Source of the DNA: CBDAPE01 sp965198325 | Lineage (GTDB): Bacteria; Pseudomonadota; Alphaproteobacteria; UBA828; JAPUJA01 | NCBI GenBank assembly: GCA_965198325.1 | Contig: CBDAPE010000017.1 | Span: 434,001 to 498,000, forward strand | Length of the DNA stretch: 64,000 nucleotides | Reading direction: 5' to 3' | Shown here: positions 19,379 to 28,139 of the stretch, piece after piece | Layout of the letters: the number at the start of each line of letters is the position of its first letter | Position numbering within the stretch: position 1 is the stretch's first letter | The notes under the pieces: generated by a model | Told to the model about the DNA's origin: nothing | Database searches by the model: none | What the model saw: only the letters and a program-made list of their open reading frames with translations | Made by a program: the position numbers and the translations under genes

Positions 19379-19831
19379 CTAGATTTCCGTGTTGAGCGTT
19401 ACGGGCACGACTGCATCGGCCTGGGTTGCCGCCCGTTGGACCGTCGCGCCGTTCGGTGCATAGCCGGTTTTCGGATTCGACTTCTGCGTGACGACGTCGG
19501 CAACATGACGGAGCAATCGCTCGTTCACCGCGCGTGCGGCTGTTAGCGCCCGTGTATTGTCTGCAGTGACCTTGTGAAGCCGCTCGATGGTGTTTTTTGT
19601 CTGCGCCCGGGTCTCGGGATCGGCCAAGCGAATCGGGCGGTCGTCTTCCCGAAAGGTCTTGAGAAAAAGCGCGTAGCGCTCGGTCAGCTCGGCCTTTTCT
19701 TCCTGCATCGGAGAGATGTCCTTGGGACGCATCGCACGCAAGGCGGCAACTTCGGCGGTCATCAAATCCGTGAGCCAGGTGGATACGGTGATGAATTCGG
19801 CAAGAAGGGGATTGGGGGTCTGGGCGTTCAT
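19379..19831 (-). CDS. FlgN-like flagellar chaperone
   Basis: A 150-residue, mostly helical protein directly upstream of flgK, the usual place of FlgN, the export chaperone for FlgK and FlgL. Visible features are a long helix (AELTERYALFLKTFREDD and the following segment to about residue 110) and a disordered Asn/Gln/Pro-rich tail. Sequence similarity to FlgN is weak, as is normal for this family in alphaproteobacteria, so the call rests on size, helical content and place. Its start overlaps the flgJ-like stop as ATGA, so it is coupled to it. Confidence 0.65.
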   Translation of the reverse strand: MNAQTPNPLLAEFITVSTWLTDLMTAEVAALRAMRPKDISPMQEEKAELTERYALFLKTFREDDRPIRLADPETRAQTKNTIERLHKVTADNTRALTAARAVNERLLRHVADVVTQKSNPKTGYAPNGATVQRAATQADAVVPVTLNTEI

Positions 19832-20148
19832 TGGACCTCCTGTAATTTCAGAATTTCGCGCATGACTTGGTCGGCGATGCCGATACCGCCCTGTTCGACC
19901 ATGGCGTTGGCATATTCCTCGTTGAGCACGGAACGAAAGATTTCTTCTGCGTGACCTCCGCCCATCACTTCGTCGGTTTCAATGCCCGCGAACATCGCCT
20001 GGACCATCTGGCCGATGAACACCGCCTCGAATTCCTGGGCCACGGCACGGGCTTCCGCCGCGCTTGTTGTCGGACTCACCGTCGGCAATTCGCGTTGGTT
20101 GCCGAGGTCGAAGAGCGTCGCGGTCAGGGGTGCTGCAAGCCCGTCCAT
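19828..20148 (-). CDS. flgJ: FlgJ-type rod-binding protein (CheL-like)
   Basis: A 106-residue protein with only the rod-binding domain of FlgJ: AQEFEAVFIGQMVQAMF, then the short loop GGHAEEIFRSVLNEEYANAM and GGIGIADQVMREI. The muramidase domain of enteric FlgJ is absent, as in CheL of Caulobacter and other alphaproteobacteria. It helps rod assembly in the periplasm. The start shares a base with the flgI stop, and its own stop overlaps the next gene, so flgI-flgJ-flgN form one translation-coupled unit. Confidence 0.88.
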   Translation of the reverse strand: MDGLAAPLTATLFDLGNQRELPTVSPTTSAAEARAVAQEFEAVFIGQMVQAMFAGIETDEVMGGGHAEEIFRSVLNEEYANAMVEQGGIGIADQVMREILKLQEVQ

Positions 20149-21368
20149 TAGAGAACCTCGATATCCGCTTGCAGCGCGCCGGCAGCCTTGATCGTCTGAA
20201 GGATTGTGATCATGTCGCGAGGGCCGATCCCCAGCGCGTTCAAGGCCGCGACGAGGTCGTGCAGGTTCACGCCGGTCTCGAGGATCATGAGGCGCTTATC
20301 GCTGTCCTCGTCGATCTCGATTTCGCTTCGTTGGACCGTCGTCGTGGCGGCCCCTTCTGGAGCGAACGCGCCGGGCTGGGAGACCTGCGGGGTTTCCGTA
20401 ATCCGGATTGTCAGGTTGCCGTGAGCGATCGCCAACGTGTTGATTCGCACGTTTTCGCCCATGACGATGACGCCCGACTGCTCGTCAATGACAACCCGGG
20501 CGGCCTGGTCGATCTCGACCGCGAGTTGCTCGATTTCACTGAGTAACAGCGCGATATTGGGGCGAAATTTTTGCGGGATCTGCAGCTGGGTTGTGGCGGG
20601 ATCGAGGGGTTCGGCCACAGTGCCGTCGAAATGGAGGTTGATAACCCGCGCCACCGAGCGCGCCGTCGTCAGATCAGGGTTGCGCAGAGCGATGTTCAGT
20701 ACTTCGAGGCGGTCGAGCGCGAACGCAATCTCCCGTTCGACGATCCCACCGTTCGCGATCCGACCGCTCGTGGGCACGCCGCGGGTTACGGTGGTGCCGG
20801 ACTGACCCTGCGCCGAGAAACCGGCGACTGAAACCTGACCCTGGGCGACGGCATAGACCTCGGAGTCGGCGCCCAAGAGGGGGGTCACGAGGAGCGTGCC
20901 GCCGAGCAGGCTCTCGGCATCGCCAAGCGCGCTGATCGTGACATCGATTCGGGTGCCCTGACGGGCAAACGGCGGAAGTGTCGCCGTGACCATCACGGCT
21001 GCGACATTATCGGTGTTCAGGGTGGCGTCCCGTGTGTTTACGCCCAGCCGTTCGAGCATGCTCTCAAGGCTTTGCTGGGTGAACGGCGAATTGGCCAGGG
21101 AATCGCCCGTGCCGTTGAGGCCGACCACGAGACCATAGCCGACGAGCATGTTGTCTCGGATACCCTCGAAGTCGGAAATATCCTTGATCCGCGATGCGGC
21201 ATTGCCGGACACTGGGATAAACATCGTGGTCAGAACGGCGAAGACGAGCGCCAGAACGGCGACGGGCCGGAAACGGCCAAGGCCGTTGTGGCAGGCAGCC
21301 CGGTAACCGCCGGCAAGATCGTGCGTTGACGTATTCACTTTAGCTCGCGTGCTCCAGGTGGAATTCAT
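20148..21368 (-). CDS. flgI: flagellar P-ring protein FlgI
   Basis: A protein of about 400 residues with a signal peptide (hydrophobic segment VLALVFAVLTTMFIPVSG) and the FlgI body beginning SRIKDISDFEGIRDNMLVGY. The C-terminus KAAGALQADIEVL is typical. It forms the periplasmic P-ring around the rod. The frame opens at ATG 21368, but the -24/-12 promoter at 21383-21398 would start RNA only a few bases before that codon, so GTG 21338 may be the real start. The gene is intact and leads the flgI-J-N-K-L unit. Confidence 0.93.
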   Translation of the reverse strand: MNSTWSTRAKVNTSTHDLAGGYRAACHNGLGRFRPVAVLALVFAVLTTMFIPVSGNAASRIKDISDFEGIRDNMLVGYGLVVGLNGTGDSLANSPFTQQSLESMLERLGVNTRDATLNTDNVAAVMVTATLPPFARQGTRIDVTISALGDAESLLGGTLLVTPLLGADSEVYAVAQGQVSVAGFSAQGQSGTTVTRGVPTSGRIANGGIVEREIAFALDRLEVLNIALRNPDLTTARSVARVINLHFDGTVAEPLDPATTQLQIPQKFRPNIALLLSEIEQLAVEIDQAARVVIDEQSGVIVMGENVRINTLAIAHGNLTIRITETPQVSQPGAFAPEGAATTTVQRSEIEIDEDSDKRLMILETGVNLHDLVAALNALGIGPRDMITILQTIKAAGALQADIEVL

Positions 21369-21382
21369 CTCAAGCCTGGATA

Positions 21383-21398
21383 AGCGAGCCCCGTGCCA
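21383..21398 (-). promoter_or_regulatory. sigma-54 type promoter for flgI
   Basis: On the minus strand the sequence reads TGGCACGGGGCTCGCT: a perfect -24 element (TGGCACG), four bases, and a -12 element with the invariant GC (TCGCT against TTGCA/T). Sigma-54 drives rod, ring and hook genes in Caulobacter-like flagellar hierarchies. The site lies 15-30 bp upstream of the annotated flgI start. Confidence 0.7.
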
Positions 21399-21532
21399 AC
21401 CCGGGTCTGTTTTTTAACAGGTTGAATTACCGCGCTTTTTCAGACATTTGCGGAAAGGCGCCGCGGATCTGCGGCGATCCCTTCTAGGCGCTCGGCAAAT
21501 TCTTCCGGTCGTGCCGGCGGTGGGCGGGGCTT

Positions 21533-21547
21533 TTAACAGCTTTTTAA
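21533..21547. promoter_or_regulatory. CtrA-type binding site upstream of fliX
   Basis: TTAA, seven bases, TTAA (TTAACAGCTTTTTAA), matching the full CtrA consensus TTAA-N7-TTAA. It lies about 70 bp upstream of the fliX ATG in the divergent flgI/fliX spacer. In Caulobacter, CtrA switches on class II flagellar genes including fliX, so the location is meaningful. Confidence 0.75.
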
Positions 21548-21616
21548 CCGAGCCGACCGATGCTTCGGACTCGAACGCTGAATGCGGCGCCCTTGTTTCC
21601 GTCGCATGGGGAACCG

Positions 21617-22039
21617 ATGAAAATCACCTCGACGAACTCTGTGGGAGCTGGCGCGGTACGCCGCAAGAACGGCACGGGCCGGGGGAAGCCCACAGAAGAG
21701 CGGTTCAGCATCGAAAGCGGTGTCGAAGACAACGCCCCGGCGATCGGCGGGGTTTCGCCGATCGGCTCCGTTGAAAGCCTGCTGGCGATCCAGGAAGTCT
21801 CCGCCGTGACCGGTGAGCACGAGCGCTCGACCGCGCGGGGCCACCGGCTGCTCGACCGGCTCAACGAAATCCGGCTTGGCCTGCTGCAGGGCGGGATTCC
21901 CCGCGACAGCCTGGTTCGCTTGGCCAAGGAGATCGACGCGGCCCGCGGTCAGGTCAGTGACCCGCGGCTTGCGGTGATCCTCGACGAGATCGATCTGCGG
22001 GCGCGGGTCGAGCTCGCCAAATACAACGAAGCCGCCTAA
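21617..22039 (+). CDS. fliX: flagellar assembly regulator FliX
   Basis: A 140-residue protein; I chose ATG 21617 because FliX proteins begin MKI, as here (MKITSTNS). The conserved C-terminal helices are seen in GHRLLDRLNEIRLGLLQGGI and DPRLAVILDEIDLRARVELA. In Caulobacter FliX monitors assembly of the early flagellar structure and works with FlbD to control sigma-54 class III/IV genes. It is divergent from flgI and preceded by a CtrA-type box, consistent with a class II gene. FliX is essentially confined to alphaproteobacteria. Confidence 0.9.
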   Translation: MKITSTNSVGAGAVRRKNGTGRGKPTEERFSIESGVEDNAPAIGGVSPIGSVESLLAIQEVSAVTGEHERSTARGHRLLDRLNEIRLGLLQGGIPRDSLVRLAKEIDAARGQVSDPRLAVILDEIDLRARVELAKYNEAA

Positions 22040-22212
22040 CGACGCGGTCCGACAACGTCCAGAGCCCCGTTTTCAGCCATAATTCGCCCTGTTGCGGGGG
22101 CATGCGGAAAATTGTCACGCGGACGTCAAACAGTCTTGCAGGCGGGGCTGCCGATTCAATATACTCCGCGCCGTTCAACGGACCAGCTGTGCCTCAGCGG
22201 AGTGGACTCATC

Positions 22213-22629
22213 ATGGGGGCGAGACTCCCGAAAAATTACCGGCCCACGGAAAAAGAGCCGTTCATGGGCAAGAAGCAGCTCGAATACTTCCGTCGCAAGC
22301 TTCTCAAATGGCGCGGCGAGGTTCTCGAGGAAGCCGACCAGACGCTCAAGAATCTTAAGGAAGGGTCGGTGCCGGAAGCAGACATCGCAGACCGCGCCTC
22401 GACCGAGACCGAGCGGACCGTCGAGCTGCGTACCCGGGACCGGCAACGAAAGTTGATCGCCAAGATCGACTCCGCTCTCGAGCGCATCGAGAACAAAAGC
22501 TACGGCTATTGCGAGGTCACCAACGAGCCGATCAGCCTGAATCGGCTCGAAGCGCGCCCGATTGCGACCATGAGCATCGAAGCCCAGGAGCGTCACGAGC
22601 GCATGGAACGGATCTACCGCGACGACTGA
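22213..22629 (+). CDS. dksA: DksA/TraR-family RNA polymerase-binding protein
   Basis: A 138-residue DksA. The start ATG 22213 gives the usual opening (LPKNYRPTEKEPFM). The coiled-coil has the acidic tip DIADRASTETE, which enters the polymerase secondary channel. The zinc-finger region reads YGYCEVTNEPISLNRLEARP and keeps only one of the four cysteines, a pattern known in alphaproteobacterial DksA that works without zinc. DksA modulates transcription initiation with ppGpp. It lies between fliX and flgH, as in related flagellar clusters. Confidence 0.92.
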   Translation: MGARLPKNYRPTEKEPFMGKKQLEYFRRKLLKWRGEVLEEADQTLKNLKEGSVPEADIADRASTETERTVELRTRDRQRKLIAKIDSALERIENKSYGYCEVTNEPISLNRLEARPIATMSIEAQERHERMERIYRDD

Positions 22630-22873
22630 TCGCACGGCGTCGACCGCGGGACGAGCGCCCGCCAGGTAATTTTACCCGCTATAAAAAAAGCACGTGCAGA
22701 GCCTTCCGGGACTTGGCCGGTGCTACGCGCCGGGCGAGGCCCGCTCAGCGCGTGGCGGGCCGGGTCTCAAGCCCTGGGTTTTATTGGAAATCGGCTGAGG
22801 TTTCGGGGACCGGCAAGAATGCTCGACAGGCGCATGAGCTGTCAGCCCGGCCGGCCCCCGACGCCCCAACGCG

Positions 22874-23645
22874 TCAGAACGGATAGATCACGTCGAGCAG
22901 CTGGGCGCCGTAGCGCGGCTGCTGGACGTCGGAGAGCTGACCCCGCCCGCCGTAAGCGATGCGGGCCTCAGCAATCTTTTCGTACTCGATCGTGTTGTCC
23001 GAAGCGATATCTTCGGGCCGCACCACGCCGTGCACCAGCACCTCGCGGACCTCGAAGTTGACCCGGACCTCCCTGGTGCCCGCGGATCACCATGTTGCCG
23101 TTGGGCAGGATCTGGGTCACCAGGGCGGCGATCTTGAGGCTGACTGTCTCCGCCCGGTCGATGGTGCCGACCCCCTTGTGGTCGCTGTCGGTCGACAGGT
23201 CGATGAGGTCGGTCGGGTCGACCGCCTCGGGCAGGATCTCGCCAAACGCCGCCTCGTAGCCCAGCAAGGCTGCGGCCGCACTGTCTTCGGTCGTGTCGCG
23301 CTTGCGCTCTGTGGTGTTTTCAAGATCAGCGCTGTCGGAAATCTCGATTTCGACGGTCAGAATGTCGCCGACCTGGCTCGCCCGCTGATCCTTGAAGAAC
23401 GCCCGGGCGCCAGATTCCCAAAGCGAGTTGGGATTGTAGGCAATCTGCTTGGCTTTTGGCATCGGCAGGATCACCGGCTCGTAGCCCAGTTCCTGGATCG
23501 GATTCTCAATCGGCTTGAGATCGGGCTCCGTGCCGATTTGAGAGAGCCGGTCGAGTGTCGAGCAGGCAGAGAGAGACAGGCCGCCCAGGGCGGCAATGGC
23601 AAGCAGCGTGGCGACGCCGCGAACGTTACGGAACATGGCGGTCAT
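22874..23645 (-). pseudogene. flgH: flagellar L-ring protein FlgH, frameshifted
   Basis: The gene starts at ATG 23645 with a lipoprotein signal (GGLSLSACSTLDRL, lipobox LSAC) and follows FlgH through ILPNGNMVIRG. There an extra base near 23081 throws the frame off. In the correct frame the protein continues TREVRVNFEVREVLVHGVV to the typical end DVIYPF and TGA at 22874. As written, the product loses its C-terminal third and gains an unrelated Arg/Gly-rich tail. FlgH forms the outer-membrane L-ring, so this would block hook passage. Decay or a one-base sequencing error are both possible. Confidence 0.88.
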
Positions 23646-23647
23646 TT

Positions 23648-24589
23648 CTAGTTGAACCCGATCGTCATTGCGGCGGGCACGGTCACGAGGTCGGGACCGG
23701 CAACGACCGCCTGGATGACAGCATTGCTCTGGGTGTTGAGTACGCGAACGGTGGCGCCGGTGGCGCCGTTGTCGATCGCCTTGCCGATCATGGTCAAGAT
23801 CATCGCGTCCGTGCGGTAAACCATCGTCACTGGCGAGCCCTTGACGATCAGGATGGGCGGCTCGAGATCGCGCAGGCGAACCGGCTCGTCCGCCCGAATC
23901 GGGCGCCGGGCCGCCATGCCGATCAATTCGTCGAGCTCGGTGACCGTATCGTTATTGACGTCGCTCGCTCGCACATTCACCCAGTAGACATCGGCCTCGC
24001 CGATCACGGCTTTGGCCTGTATTTTCTGGCGCAGCACGGGCACCTCGATAATTTCGAACGCGCGGCCCGCGACCTTGAGTCTTTGGCCGGTCAGATCGCC
24101 CGACGGTGGGACCAACACCGCGCTGAACCGTCCCGACTCCGAATTGAAGTTGAGACGCCGGACGTCAAACTCCGCCGGTTCGTCGAGCGCCACGTGAAGC
24201 TCGGCGCCACGATTGGCGAGCTGAATTTCGAGTTCGTCGCCGCCCGTCAGGATGAAGAGTTCGTCGGCGATCCGCGCGGCGATCTCGTGTCCCAAGATTA
24301 CCTGGCTCGACCGTTCGACGACAATTTTCTCGGTCTTGGAGACGGTCCATTCAAGGCCATGGTCGCTTACCAGATCCGCGATCTGGTCGCTCCAAAATAC
24401 CATCCGCTCACCAGGTGCCGGAGATTGCATCACCGGCTCGTTGGCCAGTGTGCCCGCATTGCTAAACAAATCGCCGATGGTCACGTCGTTGCCGTCGACG
24501 ATGACGGTCGTATTAAGGCGCGCGGTTGCGAAGGCTCCGCTGACGGGCAGGAGCCAGGCCATGAGCAAAAAGACAGCAAGAACTCTCAC
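23648..24589 (-). CDS. flgA: flagella basal body P-ring formation protein FlgA
   Basis: A 313-residue protein with an N-terminal signal peptide (VLAVFLLMAWLLPVSGAFA) and a C-terminal SAF/ChapFlgA domain: ADVYWVNVRASDVNNDTV, then GMAARRPIRADEPVRLRDL and the end VRVLNTQSNAVIQAVV. It is a periplasmic chaperone for P-ring assembly. It lies between flgG and flgH with gaps of 10 and 2 bp, in the order flgF-G-A-H that is standard for alphaproteobacteria. The frame is intact. Confidence 0.9.
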   Translation of the reverse strand: MRVLAVFLLMAWLLPVSGAFATARLNTTVIVDGNDVTIGDLFSNAGTLANEPVMQSPAPGERMVFWSDQIADLVSDHGLEWTVSKTEKIVVERSSQVILGHEIAARIADELFILTGGDELEIQLANRGAELHVALDEPAEFDVRRLNFNSESGRFSAVLVPPSGDLTGQRLKVAGRAFEIIEVPVLRQKIQAKAVIGEADVYWVNVRASDVNNDTVTELDELIGMAARRPIRADEPVRLRDLEPPILIVKGSPVTMVYRTDAMILTMIGKAIDNGATGATVRVLNTQSNAVIQAVVAGPDLVTVPAAMTIGFN

Positions 24590-24599
24590 CGCACTGCTC

Positions 24600-25385
24600 C
24601 TAACGCATCTGGTTGACGGTTGACATCATTTCGTCTGACGTCGTGATGACCTTGGAATTGAGCTCGTAGGCCCGTTGAGCGGTAATCAGGTTGGTCAACT
24701 CCGCCACGGCGTTGACGTTCGCCGTCTCCAAGAATCCCTGCAGCACCGTTCCGAAGCCGGTGGATCCCGGGGCCCCCGTGGTTCCCGAACCCGAGGATGT
24801 CGTTTCGATCAGCAGGTTGTCGCCGATCGCCTCGAGGCCGGCCTCGTTGGGAAAATTGATGAGCTGCAGTTGACCGACGGTCTGAGCATCGATCTGGCCC
24901 GCCAGCTTGGCCTGGACCTCGCCGTTGATGTTGATCGTTATGGACAGAGCGTCTTGCGGCACGACTATGCCGGGATTGACCGCGAACCCGTCCGAGGTGA
25001 CGATTTTGCCGGTCGGGCTGAGCTGGAACGTGCCGGCCCGGGTGTAGGCCGAGTCGCCATCCGGAAGATCGACCTGGAATTATCCCTTGCCCTGTATCGC
25101 GAGATCAAGTTCGTTGTCGGTCGCGACCAACTCGCCCTGCGACGTGATCCGGTAGACCGACCCGGTCTTCACGCCCACACCAATCTGGATTCCACTCGGA
25201 ACCAGGGTGCCTGCATCGGATGAGGTCGACCCGATCTGCTCGATATTTTGGTACAGCAAATCCTGAAACTCGGCGCGCTGAATCTTGTAGCCCGTCGTGT
25301 TCATGTTCGCGATGTTGTTGGAGATAACCTCCACATTGAGCTGTTGGGCCAACATGCCCGTGGCTGCGATGCTCAGAGATTTCAT
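24600..25385 (-). pseudogene. flgG: flagellar distal rod protein FlgG, with a nonsense codon
   Basis: The N-terminal part from ATG 25385 (MKSLSIAATGMLAQQLNVEV, NTTGYKIQRAEFQDLLYQ) runs to AIQGKG and then TAA at 25080-25082. The next codons in the same frame give FQVDLPDGDSAYTRAGTFQL and continue to the normal end TSDEMMSTVNQMR at 24600. FlgG normally has Tyr at this position (GKGYFQV), so one base change, TAT or TAC to TAA, explains the break. The whole gene of about 261 codons is otherwise perfect. FlgG builds the distal rod, so truncation at residue 101 would stop assembly. Confidence 0.92.
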
Positions 25386-25412
25386 GATCTTCGTCCTTGG
25401 TTACGGGCAGCG

Positions 25413-26135
25413 CTAGGTGCTGACCTTCAGAATTTCGTTGATGGTCTTTCGCATCAGATCGTGATCGGTGTTGCTCAGCTTCTGCGCCGACTGATAGGCG
25501 CGCAGAATGTCGATCATCCGCGTGACTTGTACTATCGGCTGGACATTCGAAGCTTCCAGCATGCCTTGCTCGATGTGCACGTCGACGGCGTCGACAGGTA
25601 TCTCGGTGCTGCTGTAAAGGCCGCTGCGCGCCTTGACCAGGGAACCGGGCTGTTCGAACTGGACGACTCGAAGCTTACCGATTTCACCACTCTCGGAACG
25701 GACAGTGCCGTTCTTGGCAATCTGGATGCTCACGTCGCGCTCCGCGAACGTGATTTCCATGCCGTCTTCGCCGAGCAGCTTGAACCCGCCCATCGTGACC
25801 ATGTTGCGTTCGGCGTCGAGCTGGAAATGGCCGCCACGCGTATATCGTTCGCCGTCTTCGGTCTGGACGACGAAATAGCCGCCGCCCTCGAAAGCCAGGT
25901 CGAGCGGATTATGGGTCGACCGGAGTTCGCCTTGGGTGTCATCCCGGAACAGGCCGGCTTCCTCGACGAAACTGACCGTCTGGCCGTTTTCGTCGGTTGT
26001 CAGGTATTCGGAAAACATCATGCGCTCGCCCTTATGGGCCGTGGTGCTCGCGTTTGCGATATTGTGGGCCACCACGTCCATCTCGGACTTCAGGGCGACT
26101 TGATGTGAGAGCGAAATATAAACTGTGCTATCCAT
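25413..26135 (-). CDS. flgF: flagellar proximal rod protein FlgF
   Basis: A 240-residue rod protein with the N-terminal flagellar rod motif (VALKSEMDVVAHNIANASTT) and a C-terminal motif (GMLEASNVQPIVQVTRMIDI) shared by the rod/hook family. The central part carries GGGYFVVQTEDGERYTRGG, the same conserved site at which flgG has its stop. It heads the minus-strand flgF-G-A-H operon and has a sigma-54 type promoter 40-56 bp upstream. The frame is intact. Confidence 0.92.
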   Translation of the reverse strand: MDSTVYISLSHQVALKSEMDVVAHNIANASTTAHKGERMMFSEYLTTDENGQTVSFVEEAGLFRDDTQGELRSTHNPLDLAFEGGGYFVVQTEDGERYTRGGHFQLDAERNMVTMGGFKLLGEDGMEITFAERDVSIQIAKNGTVRSESGEIGKLRVVQFEQPGSLVKARSGLYSSTEIPVDAVDVHIEQGMLEASNVQPIVQVTRMIDILRAYQSAQKLSNTDHDLMRKTINEILKVST

Positions 26136-26175
26136 CGTCCATACTGTTTCGAGGTTGAGGCGTTACGCCCTCCGA

Positions 26176-26191
26176 TGCAGCTCTCGTGCCA
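26176..26191 (-). promoter_or_regulatory. sigma-54 type promoter for flgF operon
   Basis: The minus strand reads TGGCACGAGAGCTGCA: perfect TGGCACG at -24, four bases, and CTGCA at -12 with the invariant GC, close to the consensus TTGCA. It lies 41-56 bp upstream of the flgF ATG, correct for a promoter. With the flgI promoter it indicates that the basal-body genes are under RpoN control. Confidence 0.8.
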
Positions 26192-26450
26192 ACTTCAATT
26201 CGGTATTAATTTTAAACAGTTGACCAAAAGGAACCTCGAGGCGACCGGCCTCGGTCGTGCGCTTCGGGCAAGCTTTGCCGGGCCCGTCGTTGCCTGGGGA
26301 GCGCGGCCCAGGGGGTCTGCGAACAGGCTCGAGAGGGAACGACATCCGCAGTCTTTGTTAAATGGGCGGGAGCAACGTCTTGTTAACGAATATTTTCTAT
26401 TAATTGTCGGGTGAATACCCTCCAACGGGTGCCGCGGCCGGAGAGAACGC

Positions 26451-26993
26451 ATGGCGGATACCGCAGTCGACGAAAGCCAAATCGAAGAGACCGAAGGGGA
26501 AGACGGCGAAGCCGAAGCCACGACTAAGGGCAAAGGCAAGCGCAAGCTTCTCAGCGGCAAGCGCCTCGTTATCGGCGTCGGCGTATTTGTCCTGGTGCTG
26601 GGTGGCGCCTGGTACAAGGGAATACTCGACGCGTTTCTCGGCGGGGCCGAAGAGGACGCCGCTCACGAAGAGGTCGTTCACCAAAAGGACATGACCTACT
26701 TCGATCTGCCCGATCTTCTCGTAAACCTGACAACGACTGCGAACAAGCCGAGCTACCTGCGCCTCGTGGTCAGCCTCGATCTCGAGGACGCGGCCGTAAT
26801 TTCGGAACTCAAAAGGTTGATGCCGCGCATCATCGACAATTTTCAGGTCTATCTGCGTGAGCTGCGAGCCGAGGATCTGAGTGGATCTGCAGGCGTCTAC
26901 CGCCTCAAGGAGGAGCTGCTCGCCAGGGTCAACACAGCCGTGCAACCGGTCGAGGTCAACGACGTGCTGTTCAAAGAGTTGCTGGTCCAGTAG
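26451..26993 (+). CDS. fliL: flagellar basal body-associated protein FliL
   Basis: A 180-residue single-pass membrane protein: acidic cytoplasmic N-terminus, basic KGKGKRK stretch, transmembrane helix VIGVGVFVLVLGGAWY (about residues 41-56) and a periplasmic domain (DLPDLLVNLTTTANKPSYLR and LRAEDLSGSAGVYRLKEELL). FliL surrounds stators and supports torque. It begins the plus-strand fliL-fliM-DUF6468-motE unit, 12 bp before fliM. The 315-bp spacer toward flgF has three isolated TTAA words (26358, 26383, 26400), none in CtrA spacing. Confidence 0.92.
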   Translation: MADTAVDESQIEETEGEDGEAEATTKGKGKRKLLSGKRLVIGVGVFVLVLGGAWYKGILDAFLGGAEEDAAHEEVVHQKDMTYFDLPDLLVNLTTTANKPSYLRLVVSLDLEDAAVISELKRLMPRIIDNFQVYLRELRAEDLSGSAGVYRLKEELLARVNTAVQPVEVNDVLFKELLVQ

Positions 26994-27005
26994 GTCTCCG
27001 CTCGC

Positions 27006-28139
27006 ATGGCCGACGAGAACGACGAATCACAGACAGACGGCGCGGAAAGCGGCGAGGAACTCGACGGAGCCCTGGACGAACAGGCTTCCGGCGGAGACGG
27101 CGATGTTGGCGCAGCCTGGGATGATCCCGCCTCGGGCGGACCAGGTAACGCCAGCGAATTTGGCGATGCGGATGCGGATTCTGCACGGGTCCTGAACCAG
27201 GAGGAAATCGACAGCCTCCTCGGCTTCGAAAACGAAGACGACGGCGACAAAATCGGCATTCAGACGATCCTGAACAGCACGCTCGTGTCTTACGAGCGCC
27301 TGCCGATGCTCGAAGTGGTGTTCGACCGGTTGGTCCGGTTGATGACCACGACCCTGCGCAATTTCACGTCGGACAACGTCGAAGTCAGTCTCGACGCGAT
27401 CAGTTCGATTCGCTTCGGCGACTACCTCAATTCGATACCCCTGCCAGCGATGCTGGCCGTGTTCAAGGCTGAGGAATGGGACAATTATGCGCTGATCACT
27501 GTGGATTCGGCGCTGATATATTCGATCGTCGACGTTCTGCTGGGCGGCCTCCGGGGCACCGCAGCGATGCGGATCGAAGGGCGCCCCTACACGACGATCG
27601 AGCGTAACCTCGTCGAGCGATTAGTTCACCTCATCCTGTCGGATCTGAGCGCCGCTTTCGAGCCATTGAGCCCCGTCACGATGCGATTCGACCGGCTGGA
27701 AACCAACCCACGGTTCGCCACGATCGCTCGACCCGCCAACGCGGCAATCCTGGTTCGGATGCGTGTCGATATGGAAGACCGCGGCGGCAAATTCGACATG
27801 CTGCTGCCCTACGCCACCCTCGAGCCGGTTCGCGAACTTCTGCTGCAAATGTTCATGGGTGAGAAATTCGGCCGCGACTCGATCTGGGAGTCCCATCTCG
27901 CACAGGAACTCTGGGCAACCTCGGTGGAGATTGACGCGGTGCTCGACGAGCAGATCGTATCGCTCACGGATATCGCGAACTTACGGATCGGCGACACCCT
28001 GGTGCTCAATACCGGCCCGCAATCGAATATCAGGATGCATTGCGGCGGAATTGGGTTGGTCAGCGGCCGGATGGGGCACGTGGCGAATCGCGTCGCCGTC
28101 TGTATCAACGAAAGCGTCGTCGAAGGGAGCAAGTACTGA
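27006..28139 (+). CDS. fliM: flagellar motor switch protein FliM
   Basis: A 377-residue C-ring protein. An acidic, Gly/Ala/Asp-rich N-terminal extension of about 60 residues precedes the CheY-P binding peptide LNQEEIDSLLGF (residues 63-74). The middle CheC-like domain (LPMLEVVFDRLVRLMTTTLR) and the C-terminal SpoA domain (DIANLRIGDTLVLNTGPQSN) follow. It sets rotation direction together with FliG and FliN. The gene is intact and its stop shares one base with the next ATG. The long N-terminal extension is unusual but keeps the frame and has no low-quality sign. Confidence 0.93.
   Translation: MADENDESQTDGAESGEELDGALDEQASGGDGDVGAAWDDPASGGPGNASEFGDADADSARVLNQEEIDSLLGFENEDDGDKIGIQTILNSTLVSYERLPMLEVVFDRLVRLMTTTLRNFTSDNVEVSLDAISSIRFGDYLNSIPLPAMLAVFKAEEWDNYALITVDSALIYSIVDVLLGGLRGTAAMRIEGRPYTTIERNLVERLVHLILSDLSAAFEPLSPVTMRFDRLETNPRFATIARPANAAILVRMRVDMEDRGGKFDMLLPYATLEPVRELLLQMFMGEKFGRDSIWESHLAQELWATSVEIDAVLDEQIVSLTDIANLRIGDTLVLNTGPQSNIRMHCGGIGLVSGRMGHVANRVAVCINESVVEGSKY

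Noticed and set aside
26358..26403. CtrA site upstream of fliL
   Set aside because: Three TTAA words occur but none is spaced by seven bases.
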